From the NCBI RefSeq assembly GCF_000518265.1, contig NZ_JADG01000009.1, positions 1 to 64,000 of the forward strand: DNA of 64,000 bases, in the 5' to 3' direction. The stretch's first letter is position 1, and each line of letters starts with the position of its first letter. Shown in pieces: positions 45,604 through 53,617 of this stretch. This DNA is from Actinomadura oligospora ATCC 43269 (GTDB taxonomy: Bacteria; Actinomycetota; Actinomycetes; Streptosporangiales; Streptosporangiaceae). The notes beneath the pieces were generated by a model, which saw nothing but the letters and a program-made list of their open reading frames with translations, made no database searches and was not told the DNA's origin. Both the position numbers and the translations under genes were made by a program.

Positions 45604-46441
45604 CGGGACGGTGGACGGCGCCGGGGCGTCCTCCCGGGCCGTGCGGGCGGTCTCGACGTACTGCCTGCTCGCCTGGACGTGGATCCGGGCGGCCGCGCAG
45701 TATCCGGTGTCGATCGCGCTGCTCGCGCTCGGCACGATGGTCACGGCCGGGCTGGACATCATCGGGATCCTGGTGCTGTTCAGCCGGGCGCCGCGGATCG
45801 CCGGGTTCACCTCGTCGGAGGTGCTGCTGCTGTACGGCACGTCGGCACTGTCGTTCGCGACGTCCGACATCCTGCTCGGCACGACCGAACGGCTCGGTGA
45901 ACATGTCCGGGAGGGGACGCTGGACGCGCTGCTGGTCCGCCCGGTGAGCCCGCTGATCCAGATCGCGACCGAGGACTTCTCCCCGCGCCGGTTCGGGCGG
46001 CTCGTCCCGCCGGCGCTGGTCCTGGCGCTCGCGCTGCCCGGCCTGCCGATCGCGTGGACGCCGGGCCGCGTGGCGATGGTGCCGGTGATGGTGGTGTCCG
46101 GCGTGGTGATCTTCGGCGGGCTGTGGGTGCTGTGCGCGGCGCTCCAGTTCGTCCTGCTGAACAGCCAGGGCGCGACCAAGGCGATCACCTACGGCGGGGC
46201 GTTCCTGACCCAGTACCCGATGACGCTGTTCGCGCGCGACTTCGTCCGCGGCGTGACGTTCGTCGTCCCGCTGGCGTTCGTGAACTGGGCGCCCGCCCTG
46301 TACGTCCTCGGCCGGCCCGACCCGCTGGGCCTGCCGGGCTGGACGCGTTTCGCCTCGCCCGTGGTGGGCGCGGCGCTGTGCGCGGTCGCGGCCGTGGCGT
46401 GGCGGACGGGCCTGCGCCACTACCGCTCGACAGGCAGCTGA
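45596..46441 (+). CDS. ABC-2 type exporter permease (subunit 2)
   Basis: A 281-residue membrane protein from GTG 45596. It has six hydrophobic segments, with GTLDALLVRPVSPLIQIATEDFSPRRFGRLVPPALV as the cytoplasmic region typical of this permease group and GATKAITYGGAFLTQYPMTLF in the second half. It forms a heteromeric channel with the preceding subunit and the ATPase 17 nt downstream. Confidence 0.82.
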   Translation: MVSGTVDGAGASSRAVRAVSTYCLLAWTWIRAAAQYPVSIALLALGTMVTAGLDIIGILVLFSRAPRIAGFTSSEVLLLYGTSALSFATSDILLGTTERLGEHVREGTLDALLVRPVSPLIQIATEDFSPRRFGRLVPPALVLALALPGLPIAWTPGRVAMVPVMVVSGVVIFGGLWVLCAALQFVLLNSQGATKAITYGGAFLTQYPMTLFARDFVRGVTFVVPLAFVNWAPALYVLGRPDPLGLPGWTRFASPVVGAALCAVAAVAWRTGLRHYRSTGS

Positions 46442-46458
46442 GGCCGGGAGGGGAACCC

Positions 46459-47433
46459 GTGATCGAGATGACGGACGTGACCAAGACCTTCGTCCTGCGC
46501 CGCAGGAACGGACGGCGGCTGCGCCGCGAGCGGACACCGGTCCGGGCGGTGGACGGGGTGACCTTCACCGTCGAGCGGGGCGAGTTCCTCGGCTACCTGG
46601 GCCCGAACGGCGCGGGCAAGAGCACCACGATCAAGATGCTCACCGGGATCCTCACCCCGACGTCCGGACGGGTCCGGGTCGCGGGTCTGGACCCGTCCCG
46701 CGCCCGGACCGCGCTCGCCCGCCGCATCGGCGTGGTGTTCGGGCAGCGCACCACGCTGTGGTGGGACCTGCCGCTGAGGGACAGCCTGACCCTCGTCCGG
46801 CGGCTGTACCGGGTCGAGGAACGCGCCTACCGGACGCGCCTGGCGGAGCTGACGGCGCTGCTGGAACTGGAGCCGTTCCTGGCGACCCCGGTCCGGCAGC
46901 TCAGCCTCGGCCAGCGGATGCGCGGCGACCTGGCCGCCGCGCTGCTGCACGACCCGGAACTGCTGGTGCTGGACGAGCCGACGATCGGCCTGGACGTGGT
47001 GAGCAAGGCGACCGTGCGCGGGTTCCTCGCGCGCCTGAACGCCGAGCGCGGCACCACGATCCTGCTCACCACCCACGACCTCGGCGACATCGAGCGGCTG
47101 TGCCGCCGCGTGATGATCATCGACCGTGGCCGTCCGGCGTTCGACGGGGACCTGGCCGCCCTCCGCCGGGCCGCGGGCGCGGACCGGCAGCTGATCGTCG
47201 AACTGGCCGCGCCGAGCCCGCCGGTCGAGCTGGACGGCGTCGAGGTCACCCTCGTCGAGGGCCCGCGCCAGACGCTGCGCCTCCCGGACGGCGCGAACGC
47301 CGCGTCGGTGGTCGCCGCGCTCGCCGCCCGCCACGAGGTCCGCGACATCGCGCTCCGCGAGACCGGCATCGAGGACATCGTCGCCCGCCTCTACCGGGGT
47401 GACCAGGAGATCTCCACCCCGGTCACGTCCTGA
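46459..47433 (+). CDS. ABC-2 exporter ATP-binding protein
   Basis: A 324-residue protein from GTG 46459 (GGGAGGGGA upstream); an ATG three codons later is the alternative. Walker A LGPNGAGKST, signature QLSLGQRMRGDLAAALLHD, Walker B LLVLDEPTIGLDVVSK, H-loop LLTTHDLGDIERLC. The C-terminal ~90 residues form the extra domain seen in drug/antibiotic-type exporter ATPases (VTLVEGPRQTLRLPDG, IEDIVARLYRG). It completes a three-gene exporter. Confidence 0.9.
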   Translation: MIEMTDVTKTFVLRRRNGRRLRRERTPVRAVDGVTFTVERGEFLGYLGPNGAGKSTTIKMLTGILTPTSGRVRVAGLDPSRARTALARRIGVVFGQRTTLWWDLPLRDSLTLVRRLYRVEERAYRTRLAELTALLELEPFLATPVRQLSLGQRMRGDLAAALLHDPELLVLDEPTIGLDVVSKATVRGFLARLNAERGTTILLTTHDLGDIERLCRRVMIIDRGRPAFDGDLAALRRAAGADRQLIVELAAPSPPVELDGVEVTLVEGPRQTLRLPDGANAASVVAALAARHEVRDIALRETGIEDIVARLYRGDQEISTPVTS

Positions 47434-47602
47434 CCGGCAGGGCGGAGGGGTGCGCACGGCCGAGAAACGCCCATGCTCATCGAAGGCGCCGGACGGCCGG
47501 ATCACGTCTCGCCGTGGGAACGCCCAGGCCCGCCTCCCACCCCCATTCGCCTTACTGATCGGTGACAGGGATGTGGCCGCTGCGAAAGCTCGAAGCCCCT
47601 TT

Positions 47603-47617
47603 TTGTCCGAGTGACAA
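47603..47617. promoter_or_regulatory. Inverted repeat upstream of the Nudix-led cassette
   Basis: TTGTC-CGAGT-GACAA, a perfect 5-bp inverted repeat 18 bp before ATG 47635. As the first gene encodes a Nudix protein with an NrtR-like C-terminus, this may be its own operator. Confidence 0.45.
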
Positions 47618-47634
47618 GAAGCTATTCTCGCCGC

Positions 47635-48369
47635 ATGGACGACGACCACTGGACACCGCCGACCGTGCTGCTCGCGGTCGACCTGGTGATCCTGACCCTG
47701 CGCGATGCGCGCCTGCACGTCCTGCTCGTGGAGCGTGGCGTCGAGCCGTACAAGGGCGCCTGGGCGTTGCCCGGCGGCTTCCTCGGTCACGCGGCGGAGG
47801 ACCTCACCGCCGCCGCTCATCGTGAACTGAGGGAAGAGGCCGCCCTGGACGCCGAGACGCTGCATCTGGAGCATCTGGGCGTCTACGGCACTCCGGGGCG
47901 TGACCCGCGCGGGCGGGTGGTGTCGGTCGCCTACCTGGCGATCGCGCCGGGGCTTCCGGAGCCGACGGCCGGCACGGACGCGGCGGGCGCCCGCTGGCAG
48001 CGCACCGATCAGGTGCTCTCCGGAGACCTGGCGCTGGCCTTCGACCACCGGAAGATCGTCGAGGACGGCGTCGAGCGCGCACGGGCCACACTCGAGCGAT
48101 CGTCCCTGGCGACGGCGTTCTGCGCCCCGACCTTCACGATCACCGAGCTCCAGCGGGTCTACGAGGCGGTCTGGGGGATATCGCTCGACCCCCGCAACTT
48201 CTATCGCAAGGTCCAGAAGTCCCGCGGCTTCATCATCGCGGCGGACACCGACCGCAAGGTCACGACCGGACGTCCCGCCCGACTGTTCAAGGCCGGCCCG
48301 CGCACGGACCTGTATCCGCCCATGATCCGGCCGTCCGATCCTCCCGAAACGAAGGGGACAGAAGGATGA
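47635..48369 (+). CDS. Nudix protein with NrtR-like C-terminal winged helix
   Basis: A 244-residue protein from ATG 47635. The N-terminal Nudix domain has VDLVILTLRDARLHVLLVERG and the box GGFLGHAAEDLTAAAHRELREEAAL (G-x5-E-x7-REL-x-EE is largely conserved). The C-terminal ~90 residues (LATAFCAPTFTITELQRVYEAVWGISLDPRNFYRKVQKSRGFI) match the NrtR-type winged helix, in which the Nudix part senses ADP-ribose or a related nucleotide. It could be a repressor, an enzyme, or both. The stop overlaps the next start (ATGA), so the nucleosidase and the membrane protein are in the same operon; this gene probably sets their expression in response to a nucleotide signal. Confidence 0.82.
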   Translation: MDDDHWTPPTVLLAVDLVILTLRDARLHVLLVERGVEPYKGAWALPGGFLGHAAEDLTAAAHRELREEAALDAETLHLEHLGVYGTPGRDPRGRVVSVAYLAIAPGLPEPTAGTDAAGARWQRTDQVLSGDLALAFDHRKIVEDGVERARATLERSSLATAFCAPTFTITELQRVYEAVWGISLDPRNFYRKVQKSRGFIIAADTDRKVTTGRPARLFKAGPRTDLYPPMIRPSDPPETKGTEG

Positions 48370-49523
48370 GCGGCAGCACGATCGTCGTGCTCACGGCACT
48401 GGACGTCGAGTACGACGCGGTCCGAGAGAGGCTGCGCACCCCGCGGTTGCATCAGCATCCGCAGGGCACCCGCTTCGAGGTCGGCCGGCTCGAGGACGGC
48501 CGATGCCGCATCGCCCTGGGGCTCGTCGGCAAGGGCAACCAGTCCGCGGCGGTGCTGGCCGAACGCGCCATCGCCGAGTTCTCCCCCACGGCCCTGCTGT
48601 TCGTCGGGGTGGCGGGAGCCCTGCACTCCCACATCGCTCTGGGCGACGTGGTCGTGGCGACACATGTCTACGCCTTCCACGGTGGAACCAGCGAGGACGA
48701 CGGCTTCAAGAGTCGTCCCCGTGTCTGGGAGGTGTCCCACGGCGCCGACCAGATCGCCCGGCACGTCGCCCGCGGGCGTTCCTGGGCGGGGACCGGACGT
48801 GCGAAGCGCAAGCCGCCCGAAGTGCACTTCGGGCCGATCGCCGCCGGCGAGGTCGTCCTCAACTCCACGGTCTCAGCGCACGCCCGCTGGATCCGGGGTC
48901 ACTACAACGACGCGCTGGCGATCGAGATGGAAGGGGCCGGTGTCGCGCAGGCGGCGCATCTGAACAGGTCGCTTCCGGTGGTGGTGATCCGGGGTGTCAG
49001 CGATCGCGCCGACGGCACCAAGGAGACCACCGACCGCGAGCGCTGGCAGCCGCGAGCGGTGGCCAACGCGGCGGCGTTCACCGCCGCCCTGGCCGAAAGC
49101 CTCACGACCGACGAACCGAGCCGCCATCGGCCTGGCACGACCGCAACGACGGGGAGTTCCCAGATGAGTGAGGCAGTCCGCAACGTCGCCAAGGGCAACG
49201 CGAGAGTGGGCGTGCAGGCCGGGCAGGTCCAGGGCGGTGTCCGGATCGGGAGCGAGAAGGCCCCGCCGGCCGATCTCCTCGAAGCGATCGCGGACCTGGC
49301 CGCACGGCTCGAGCAGGCGCGAGACGCCGGGCTCATCGACGAGGACACCCACCACGCGGCGCGCGCCGAGCTCGACGGTGCCCGCGCGGCCCTGCAGTCC
49401 ACACCGAGGAACACGAGTGCGGTGACACTCGCGCTCAAGAAGGTCCGCGGACTCGTCGCGGACGTGGCCGCCCTGGCGGCTGAGGCGGCGAGCGTGCTGG
49501 GCCTCGTCCGGAGCGTGTCATGA
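48366..49523 (+). CDS. Purine/MTA nucleosidase-like enzyme with C-terminal effector-associated module
   Basis: A 385-residue protein from ATG 48366. Residues 1-245 are a nucleoside phosphorylase/MTAN fold: VVLTALDVEYDAVRERL, LLFVGVAGALHSHIALGDVVVATHVY, ALAIEMEGAGVAQAAHL (Glu187) and VVIRGVSDRADGTKE (Asp213), with the purine-binding and catalytic residues in place. After a linker, residues 280-294 carry RVGVQAGQVQGGVRI, a short motif of the kind found in actinobacterial conflict proteins, followed by helical segments (LLEAIADLAARLEQARDAGLIDE, VTLALKKVRGLVADVAALAAEAAS). The next protein repeats this motif at its N-terminus. I infer that it cleaves a nucleoside or nucleotide as an effector in a defence-type system. 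The ends overlap both neighbours by 4 nt. Confidence 0.78.
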   Translation: MSGSTIVVLTALDVEYDAVRERLRTPRLHQHPQGTRFEVGRLEDGRCRIALGLVGKGNQSAAVLAERAIAEFSPTALLFVGVAGALHSHIALGDVVVATHVYAFHGGTSEDDGFKSRPRVWEVSHGADQIARHVARGRSWAGTGRAKRKPPEVHFGPIAAGEVVLNSTVSAHARWIRGHYNDALAIEMEGAGVAQAAHLNRSLPVVVIRGVSDRADGTKETTDRERWQPRAVANAAAFTAALAESLTTDEPSRHRPGTTATTGSSQMSEAVRNVAKGNARVGVQAGQVQGGVRIGSEKAPPADLLEAIADLAARLEQARDAGLIDEDTHHAARAELDGARAALQSTPRNTSAVTLALKKVRGLVADVAALAAEAASVLGLVRSVS

Positions 49524-51484
49524 CCGAGCCGGAGGCGACCACGGCCAACCACGCCGAGGGGCGCGCCCAGGTCGGAGTGCAGGCGGGGGTCGTCCATGGC
49601 GACGTCAGCATCTACTCCTCTCCCCCGGGCGCCTCGCCCGCGGAGAGGTTCGAGACAGGCGTCCGGCTGCTCAACGGCGGCATTCCGGGCAAGGCCCGGG
49701 AACTCATGGGCGAGGCCGTGCTGGCCGGCGGTCTCACCGGCAACAGGGTGTGCTTCCACTGGCAGCTCGCCCTTGTCAGCGGGAGAGCGTGGAACGAGAT
49801 TCCGCAGGAGGACGTCGCGAAGCTCCGCCACGCGCCGTTCGGCTGCGAGCTCGTCGGCGGTGACGCCTGGGCCGACGGCGCCAAGACCGTCATCCGCCTT
49901 CTGGACGCCGTCGTGCGGCACGACACCGATCTCCGCCCCTTGCTGAAGGACTTCGACTGTCTCGACGACCCCCAACGCGGCATGATCCTCCGGCATCTGG
50001 AGCTGTTCCTCGACGGACCGCTGAAGGACGAGATGTGGAGCCGTGCTCTGGAGGAGGCCGGGCAGGGGCAGATGGCGGAGGACCGCAGCGGGCGGGTCTG
50101 GAAGTTCTTCCACCCGGACCCTGCCGCGCCCCGGGTCCGTCCGGCCCGTCCGCCGGCGACACCGACCGGCACCCGGGTCACGGCCGTCGTCGCCACGGGC
50201 GTCATGACCGCCGCAGCGGTCAACATGGCGTATCTGCTGGTACGAGACCTTCAGTGGCTCACGCTGCTCGTGTACCTGCTGGGCATCGGTGGCGGGTCCT
50301 GCGCAGCGCGCACGGGCGCCGAATGGCACTTCCTCGCCGAGAGGCGCCGAGCGAAGGACAGGGAGTACCGTCAACCTCGAGAGCATGCCCCCCGCGCGAA
50401 GTCCGACGGCTTCGTCGGCAGGGTGGACCGGTACTTCGATCGCTACTTCGCCAGGTACGTGCCGCGTGACACGAGTCGCTCCGCCTGGCTGGCCGGCACG
50501 GCGGGGATCCGCAGGAGCATCCGGAACGAGATCGTCGACCTCTACCGGGAGCAGCGCACCGGCGCGGAGAAGATCGCCTGGTTGATCCGATACCGGGTGG
50601 GCAGGGTCCGCGGGCAGTGGGAGCAGGGAACGCTCTGGGAGTACCGGCGGGAACTCGCAGCGCCTCTGGCCACCAAGGTGACGACCCTGCTCGGCCTCGC
50701 CGTCCTCGCCTCCGGGACGGCCTGGACGGTGGGGCACGCGGCGTGGACCGCACCCGCGAGCGCGGCCGCGTCCACGTTCCTGGCGCTGCCCGCCGGGACG
50801 CTCGCCGTCCGCGCCTGGCTGCGGATCATCCTGGAGCGCCGGCGGTACGCGGCCGACCGGGCCGAGGAGTTGCAGCTCCAGCAGGACTGCGACGCGGCCT
50901 TCCGACGCTGGAAGCTCAAGCTCGCCGACAAGCCGACCGACCCGGAGATGGCCGTCTGGCTGGACCGCGACCGAAAGGTGCTGCTGAACGAGGCCCTGAA
51001 CCACTACGGCCTGACCATGAGCGACATGATCGCGCACGCCTTCATCGAGGCGCCCGGGTCCCCGGCCAAGCGCGCACGCGTGCCCAAGGGCCCCTGGCGC
51101 CACACGCGCTACCGCCTGCTCCTGTTCCTGCTCACCAAGGACGGGGTACGCCAGCTCAGCGCCGACCTCGACTTCGAGCGGGGCACCTTCCACGACCGCG
51201 ACCGCACCAACTACCGCTACGAGGCCGTGGCGGCCGTCCGGGTGCGCCAAACCGACGACGGCGACCACAGCTTCGAACTCGCCCTCGTCAACGGGGAGCT
51301 GGTCAAGGCCGAGATGCTGGCTGACGCGATGGAGGGCCTCCAGGCGGACGAGACCCGCGCCACGGTGTCAGAGACGACCCTGGACGCCGCCGGCCTCAGC
51401 CACACGCTCCACGTCATGGAGGGGATCGCAGCAGAAGGCAAACTATGGATCGAGCAGGAACGCTACCGAAAAGCAGCATCCTGA
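49520..51484 (+). CDS. Membrane protein with N-terminal GVQAG motif, conflict-system partner
   Basis: A 654-residue protein from ATG 49520, overlapping the nucleosidase gene. Residues 15-32 read RAQVGVQAGVVHGDVSIY, nearly the same motif as in the preceding protein. Residues ~40-200 are helical and TPR-like (FETGVRLLNGGIPGKARELMGEAV, FHWQLALVSGRAW). Two hydrophobic segments follow (about 217-238, 244-260) and two more around 390-430. Between and after them are basic amphipathic regions. The C-terminal ~110 residues look like a beta-rich domain (TRYRLLLFLLTKDGVRQLSADLDFE, NYRYEAVAAVRVRQTDD, FELALVNGEL). I do not recognise an enzyme signature. It may anchor the nucleosidase at the membrane or disrupt the membrane when triggered. 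Confidence 0.65.
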   Translation: MTEPEATTANHAEGRAQVGVQAGVVHGDVSIYSSPPGASPAERFETGVRLLNGGIPGKARELMGEAVLAGGLTGNRVCFHWQLALVSGRAWNEIPQEDVAKLRHAPFGCELVGGDAWADGAKTVIRLLDAVVRHDTDLRPLLKDFDCLDDPQRGMILRHLELFLDGPLKDEMWSRALEEAGQGQMAEDRSGRVWKFFHPDPAAPRVRPARPPATPTGTRVTAVVATGVMTAAAVNMAYLLVRDLQWLTLLVYLLGIGGGSCAARTGAEWHFLAERRRAKDREYRQPREHAPRAKSDGFVGRVDRYFDRYFARYVPRDTSRSAWLAGTAGIRRSIRNEIVDLYREQRTGAEKIAWLIRYRVGRVRGQWEQGTLWEYRRELAAPLATKVTTLLGLAVLASGTAWTVGHAAWTAPASAAASTFLALPAGTLAVRAWLRIILERRRYAADRAEELQLQQDCDAAFRRWKLKLADKPTDPEMAVWLDRDRKVLLNEALNHYGLTMSDMIAHAFIEAPGSPAKRARVPKGPWRHTRYRLLLFLLTKDGVRQLSADLDFERGTFHDRDRTNYRYEAVAAVRVRQTDDGDHSFELALVNGELVKAEMLADAMEGLQADETRATVSETTLDAAGLSHTLHVMEGIAAEGKLWIEQERYRKAAS

Positions 51485-51579
51485 GACGCGTCGGTGCCGG
51501 CCGGTTGAGGACGTGGGGTGGCGATGGTTCTGCGATGCCCGAGCCGTCCCCCGGCCGCGCCGGGGCGGCGTTCGACGTC

Positions 51580-51613
51580 GGGCGCCGCGGGCGCCGCGGG
51601 CGCCGCGGGCGCC
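51580..51613. repeat. Short tandem repeat of GGGCGCCGC (about 3.8 copies)
   Basis: Nine-nt units start at 51580, 51589 and 51598, with a partial fourth at 51607. It lies in the non-coding gap between the conflict cassette and the PadR gene; no frame through it looks coding. Confidence 0.7.
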
Positions 51614-51658
51614 CGTCGGCCGGCGGCGTCGCGCGTCCGGGCGCTGGTCTGCCGGCGG

Positions 51659-51742
51659 TCAGTGGCCGCGCGTTTCGCCTGTTCGCTTCAGCCACGCGTC
51701 GACGCAGGATTCGGAGCAGAAGACGCGCGGACAACGCGGCAT
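51659..51742 (-). CDS. Possible 27-residue Cys-containing peptide
   Basis: ATG 51742 to TGA 51659 encodes MPRCPRVFCSESCVDAWLK plus eight residues ending in GH. Three Cys at CPRVFC and SESC resemble the last part of small zinc-ribbon proteins. There is no clear ribosome binding site. It may be the tail of a degraded gene. Low confidence. Confidence 0.25.
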   Translation of the reverse strand: MPRCPRVFCSESCVDAWLKRTGETRGH

Positions 51743-51834
51743 GTAGACAGGCGGCTACCACCAAGTGCGACCTGGGTGGCCCGTGACCTCCTTCGATCTC
51801 ACGTGCCCCTGCCGAGTTGATGGGATCCGCTTGT

Positions 51835-51857
51835 GATACATCGGCAGCCGATATATC
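51835..51857. promoter_or_regulatory. Inverted repeat upstream of padR-like gene
   Basis: GATACATCG-GCAGC-CGATATATC pairs at 8 of 9 positions and ends 9 bp before ATG 51867. Such AT-rich dyads overlapping the promoter are typical of PadR autoregulation. Confidence 0.55.
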
Positions 51858-51866
51858 GTCTCCCGT

Positions 51867-52211
51867 ATGGTCAAACGAACCACGGTGATGAGCGAGCCCA
51901 CGTACTTCGTGATGGCCGCGCTGCTCGACGGGCCCGTGCACGGATACGGGATCATCAAGTGGGCGCAGGAGCAGTCGGGCGGGCGGATCCGGCTGGCCGT
52001 CGGCACCCTCTACGGAGCTCTGGACCGGCTGGCGGGCGACGGACTGATCGTCGTGGACCGCGAGGAGACCATCCAGGGCCGTCCGCGTCGTTACTACCGA
52101 CTGACCGAGGGCGGGCGCCTGGCCCTCACCCGCGAGGCTCTGCGATTGGAGCAGGCCGCCCGGGTCGTCACAGGCCGCACCCCCCTGGCGACGGGGGAAG
52201 CCGGAGCATGA
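51867..52211 (+). CDS. PadR-family transcriptional regulator
   Basis: A 114-residue protein from ATG 51867. The PadR winged helix is complete: TYFVMAALLDGPVHGYGIIKWAQEQSGG, RLAVGTLYGALDRLAGDGLIVVDREE, GRPRRYYRLTEGGRLALTREALRL. It is a short (PadR-s1) form with little beyond the DNA-binding domain. The stop codon overlaps the start of the membrane protein gene (ATGA), a classic PadR pairing; the ligand is often a membrane-active drug. Confidence 0.9.
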   Translation: MVKRTTVMSEPTYFVMAALLDGPVHGYGIIKWAQEQSGGRIRLAVGTLYGALDRLAGDGLIVVDREETIQGRPRRYYRLTEGGRLALTREALRLEQAARVVTGRTPLATGEAGA

Positions 52212-53074
52212 GCGGAGCATTCACCGAAGGCTGGTACCGGCTGTTCCTGCGGGCGTTCCCACGCGGTCACCGCGCCGAGTACGGCACCGAGATCATCGGC
52301 ACACTGCTGAACGGCACCCCTCGCCGCGCCCCCTCACTGCGGGAGACCGCCGGGCTCCTCACCGCGGGTTTCGTCGCCCGGGCCCGCGCCGCCGCCACCC
52401 CGTGGTGGGCCGACGGGCTGCAACTCGGCCTGCTGACGCTGGCGCTGGCGAATATGGCCTACGGCATCGCCGACCATTCCTCCCCCTGGTGGCTCGCCGC
52501 TTCGGCAGCGCTGGTGGCGGCGTTGCTGCGCGGCTGGGCGCTGGTGGCCCTACCACTCGCCCTGGCCGTAGCGCTCTCGACCAGCCGGGCCATGCTCCTG
52601 GGGACCACATCCTCACCGTCGCAGATCCTCGGACCGGCGAACCACAACTGGGTCTCACTGGCCCCCTACGGCGTGCTGGCGATCGGGGCCGTAGCACTCG
52701 CGGCCAGCCGGCCGGCCCTGCCGCAGGGTCTCCGTGTACGACCGTTGTGGTGGCTTGTGATCCCTGCGGCTTCCTTGACGCTCACCTACATGCCCGGGGA
52801 CCACGAATACGGCGAGACCTGGCAACTGGTCAGGGCTGGCACCGAGAGCGTCCTCCTGCTCGCCGGCGTGCTGACCACCGCGATCGCGCGCAGCCCACGC
52901 TGGGCACTGGCGGCGGCGATCTACATCCTGCCCGGTGCGGCCTCCCCGCTGATCAACCCGCCGTCGAACGCGCAGGACACCGGCTACTGGTTGACCCTCA
53001 TCGCGCTGTTGCTAGCCATGATCGCGACAGCATGGCGCCCCCAGCCCCTCCCCGAACGTCGCCACTCGCAATAG
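52208..53074 (+). CDS. Membrane protein co-transcribed with PadR
   Basis: A 288-residue protein from ATG 52208 (overlaps the PadR stop). The N-terminal ~60 residues (WYRLFLRAFPRGHRAEYGTEIIGTLL) match the cytoplasmic start of PadR-associated membrane proteins. About seven hydrophobic segments follow (near 72-90, 97-125, 152-170, 182-200, 215-232, 240-258, 262-280). No transporter or enzyme signature is visible. Such pairs commonly respond to cell-envelope stress or antimicrobials; the role here is unproven. Confidence 0.75.
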   Translation: MSGAFTEGWYRLFLRAFPRGHRAEYGTEIIGTLLNGTPRRAPSLRETAGLLTAGFVARARAAATPWWADGLQLGLLTLALANMAYGIADHSSPWWLAASAALVAALLRGWALVALPLALAVALSTSRAMLLGTTSSPSQILGPANHNWVSLAPYGVLAIGAVALAASRPALPQGLRVRPLWWLVIPAASLTLTYMPGDHEYGETWQLVRAGTESVLLLAGVLTTAIARSPRWALAAAIYILPGAASPLINPPSNAQDTGYWLTLIALLLAMIATAWRPQPLPERRHSQ

Positions 53075-53319
53075 CCGAACCGTCGAACGCAGAGCCGGAC
53101 CGTTGACGGAACTCATCGACCTCCCATGACGGAGAATCCGAGGGGGCACCGCTGAGAACGGTGCCTTGTCACACGCGAGATGGATCCCTGCGAGAGAGCG
53201 GGGCCGGCCGGGTCGCCCTGGAAATCGACGGCCACGGTCATCCTGCTCATCCCTTGACCAGAGCCGCGTCGGGCGCAGAATCGGAAAGGCCAGGACGTCG
53301 CGCTGACGGGAGACGGTAG

Positions 53320-53454
53320 ATGAAGAAGAAGCTCACCATCCGGATGGCACTCGCCTTGGGGATCGGCCTCCTGTCCCTCACGGGATTCGCCGGAACCGCC
53401 ACGGCTGCGACTGCCAGCCCCAGCGGAGGCCCTGCCTGCATCGGCTGCTGGTAG
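53320..53454 (+). CDS. 44-residue secreted peptide ending PACIGCW
   Basis: ATG 53320 to TAG 53452-53454, preceded by GGGAGACGG. The first ~28 residues are a textbook Sec signal (MKKKLTIRMALALGIGLLSL, then FAGTATA). Cleavage after an AxA would release about 15 residues ending SGGPACIGCW, with a Cys-x-x-Cys pair and a terminal Trp. A perfect 14-bp hairpin starts 13 nt after the stop, so this is a discrete transcription unit rather than a random frame. No maturation enzyme gene is adjacent. Possible roles: signalling peptide, a small disulfide-bonded or metal-binding peptide, or a peptide antimicrobial. Function unknown. Confidence 0.6.
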   Translation: MKKKLTIRMALALGIGLLSLTGFAGTATAATASPSGGPACIGCW

Positions 53455-53467
53455 GCGGGAACAGCCC

Positions 53468-53504
53468 GAAGGGTGCTCAGGTACAAGCTGCCTGAGCACC
53501 CTTC
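53468..53504. terminator. Strong terminator after the 44-residue peptide gene
   Basis: GAAGGGTGCTCAGG and CCTGAGCACCCTTC form a perfect 14-bp stem with a 9-nt loop, followed by ATGTGGGTG. It directly follows the peptide stop codon. Confidence 0.8.
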
Positions 53505-53617
53505 ATGTGGGTGTTCATTCAACACCGCGGGCGGTCCGCTGCCGGGCCGTCGTTGGTCGGCAGCCCGACCAGCGGGACCTTGGGCACCCCCGGGCCGGTG
53601 ACGGTGAAGATTCGGAA

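Noticed and set aside
48902..51268. Minus-strand open frame of 788 codons
   Set aside because: Antisense of the nucleosidase/membrane-protein genes, which have start sites, overlaps and motifs.
51518..51820. Plus-strand open frame across the GGGCGCCGC repeat
   Set aside because: Encodes an Ala/Gly/Arg low-complexity peptide without a ribosome binding site.
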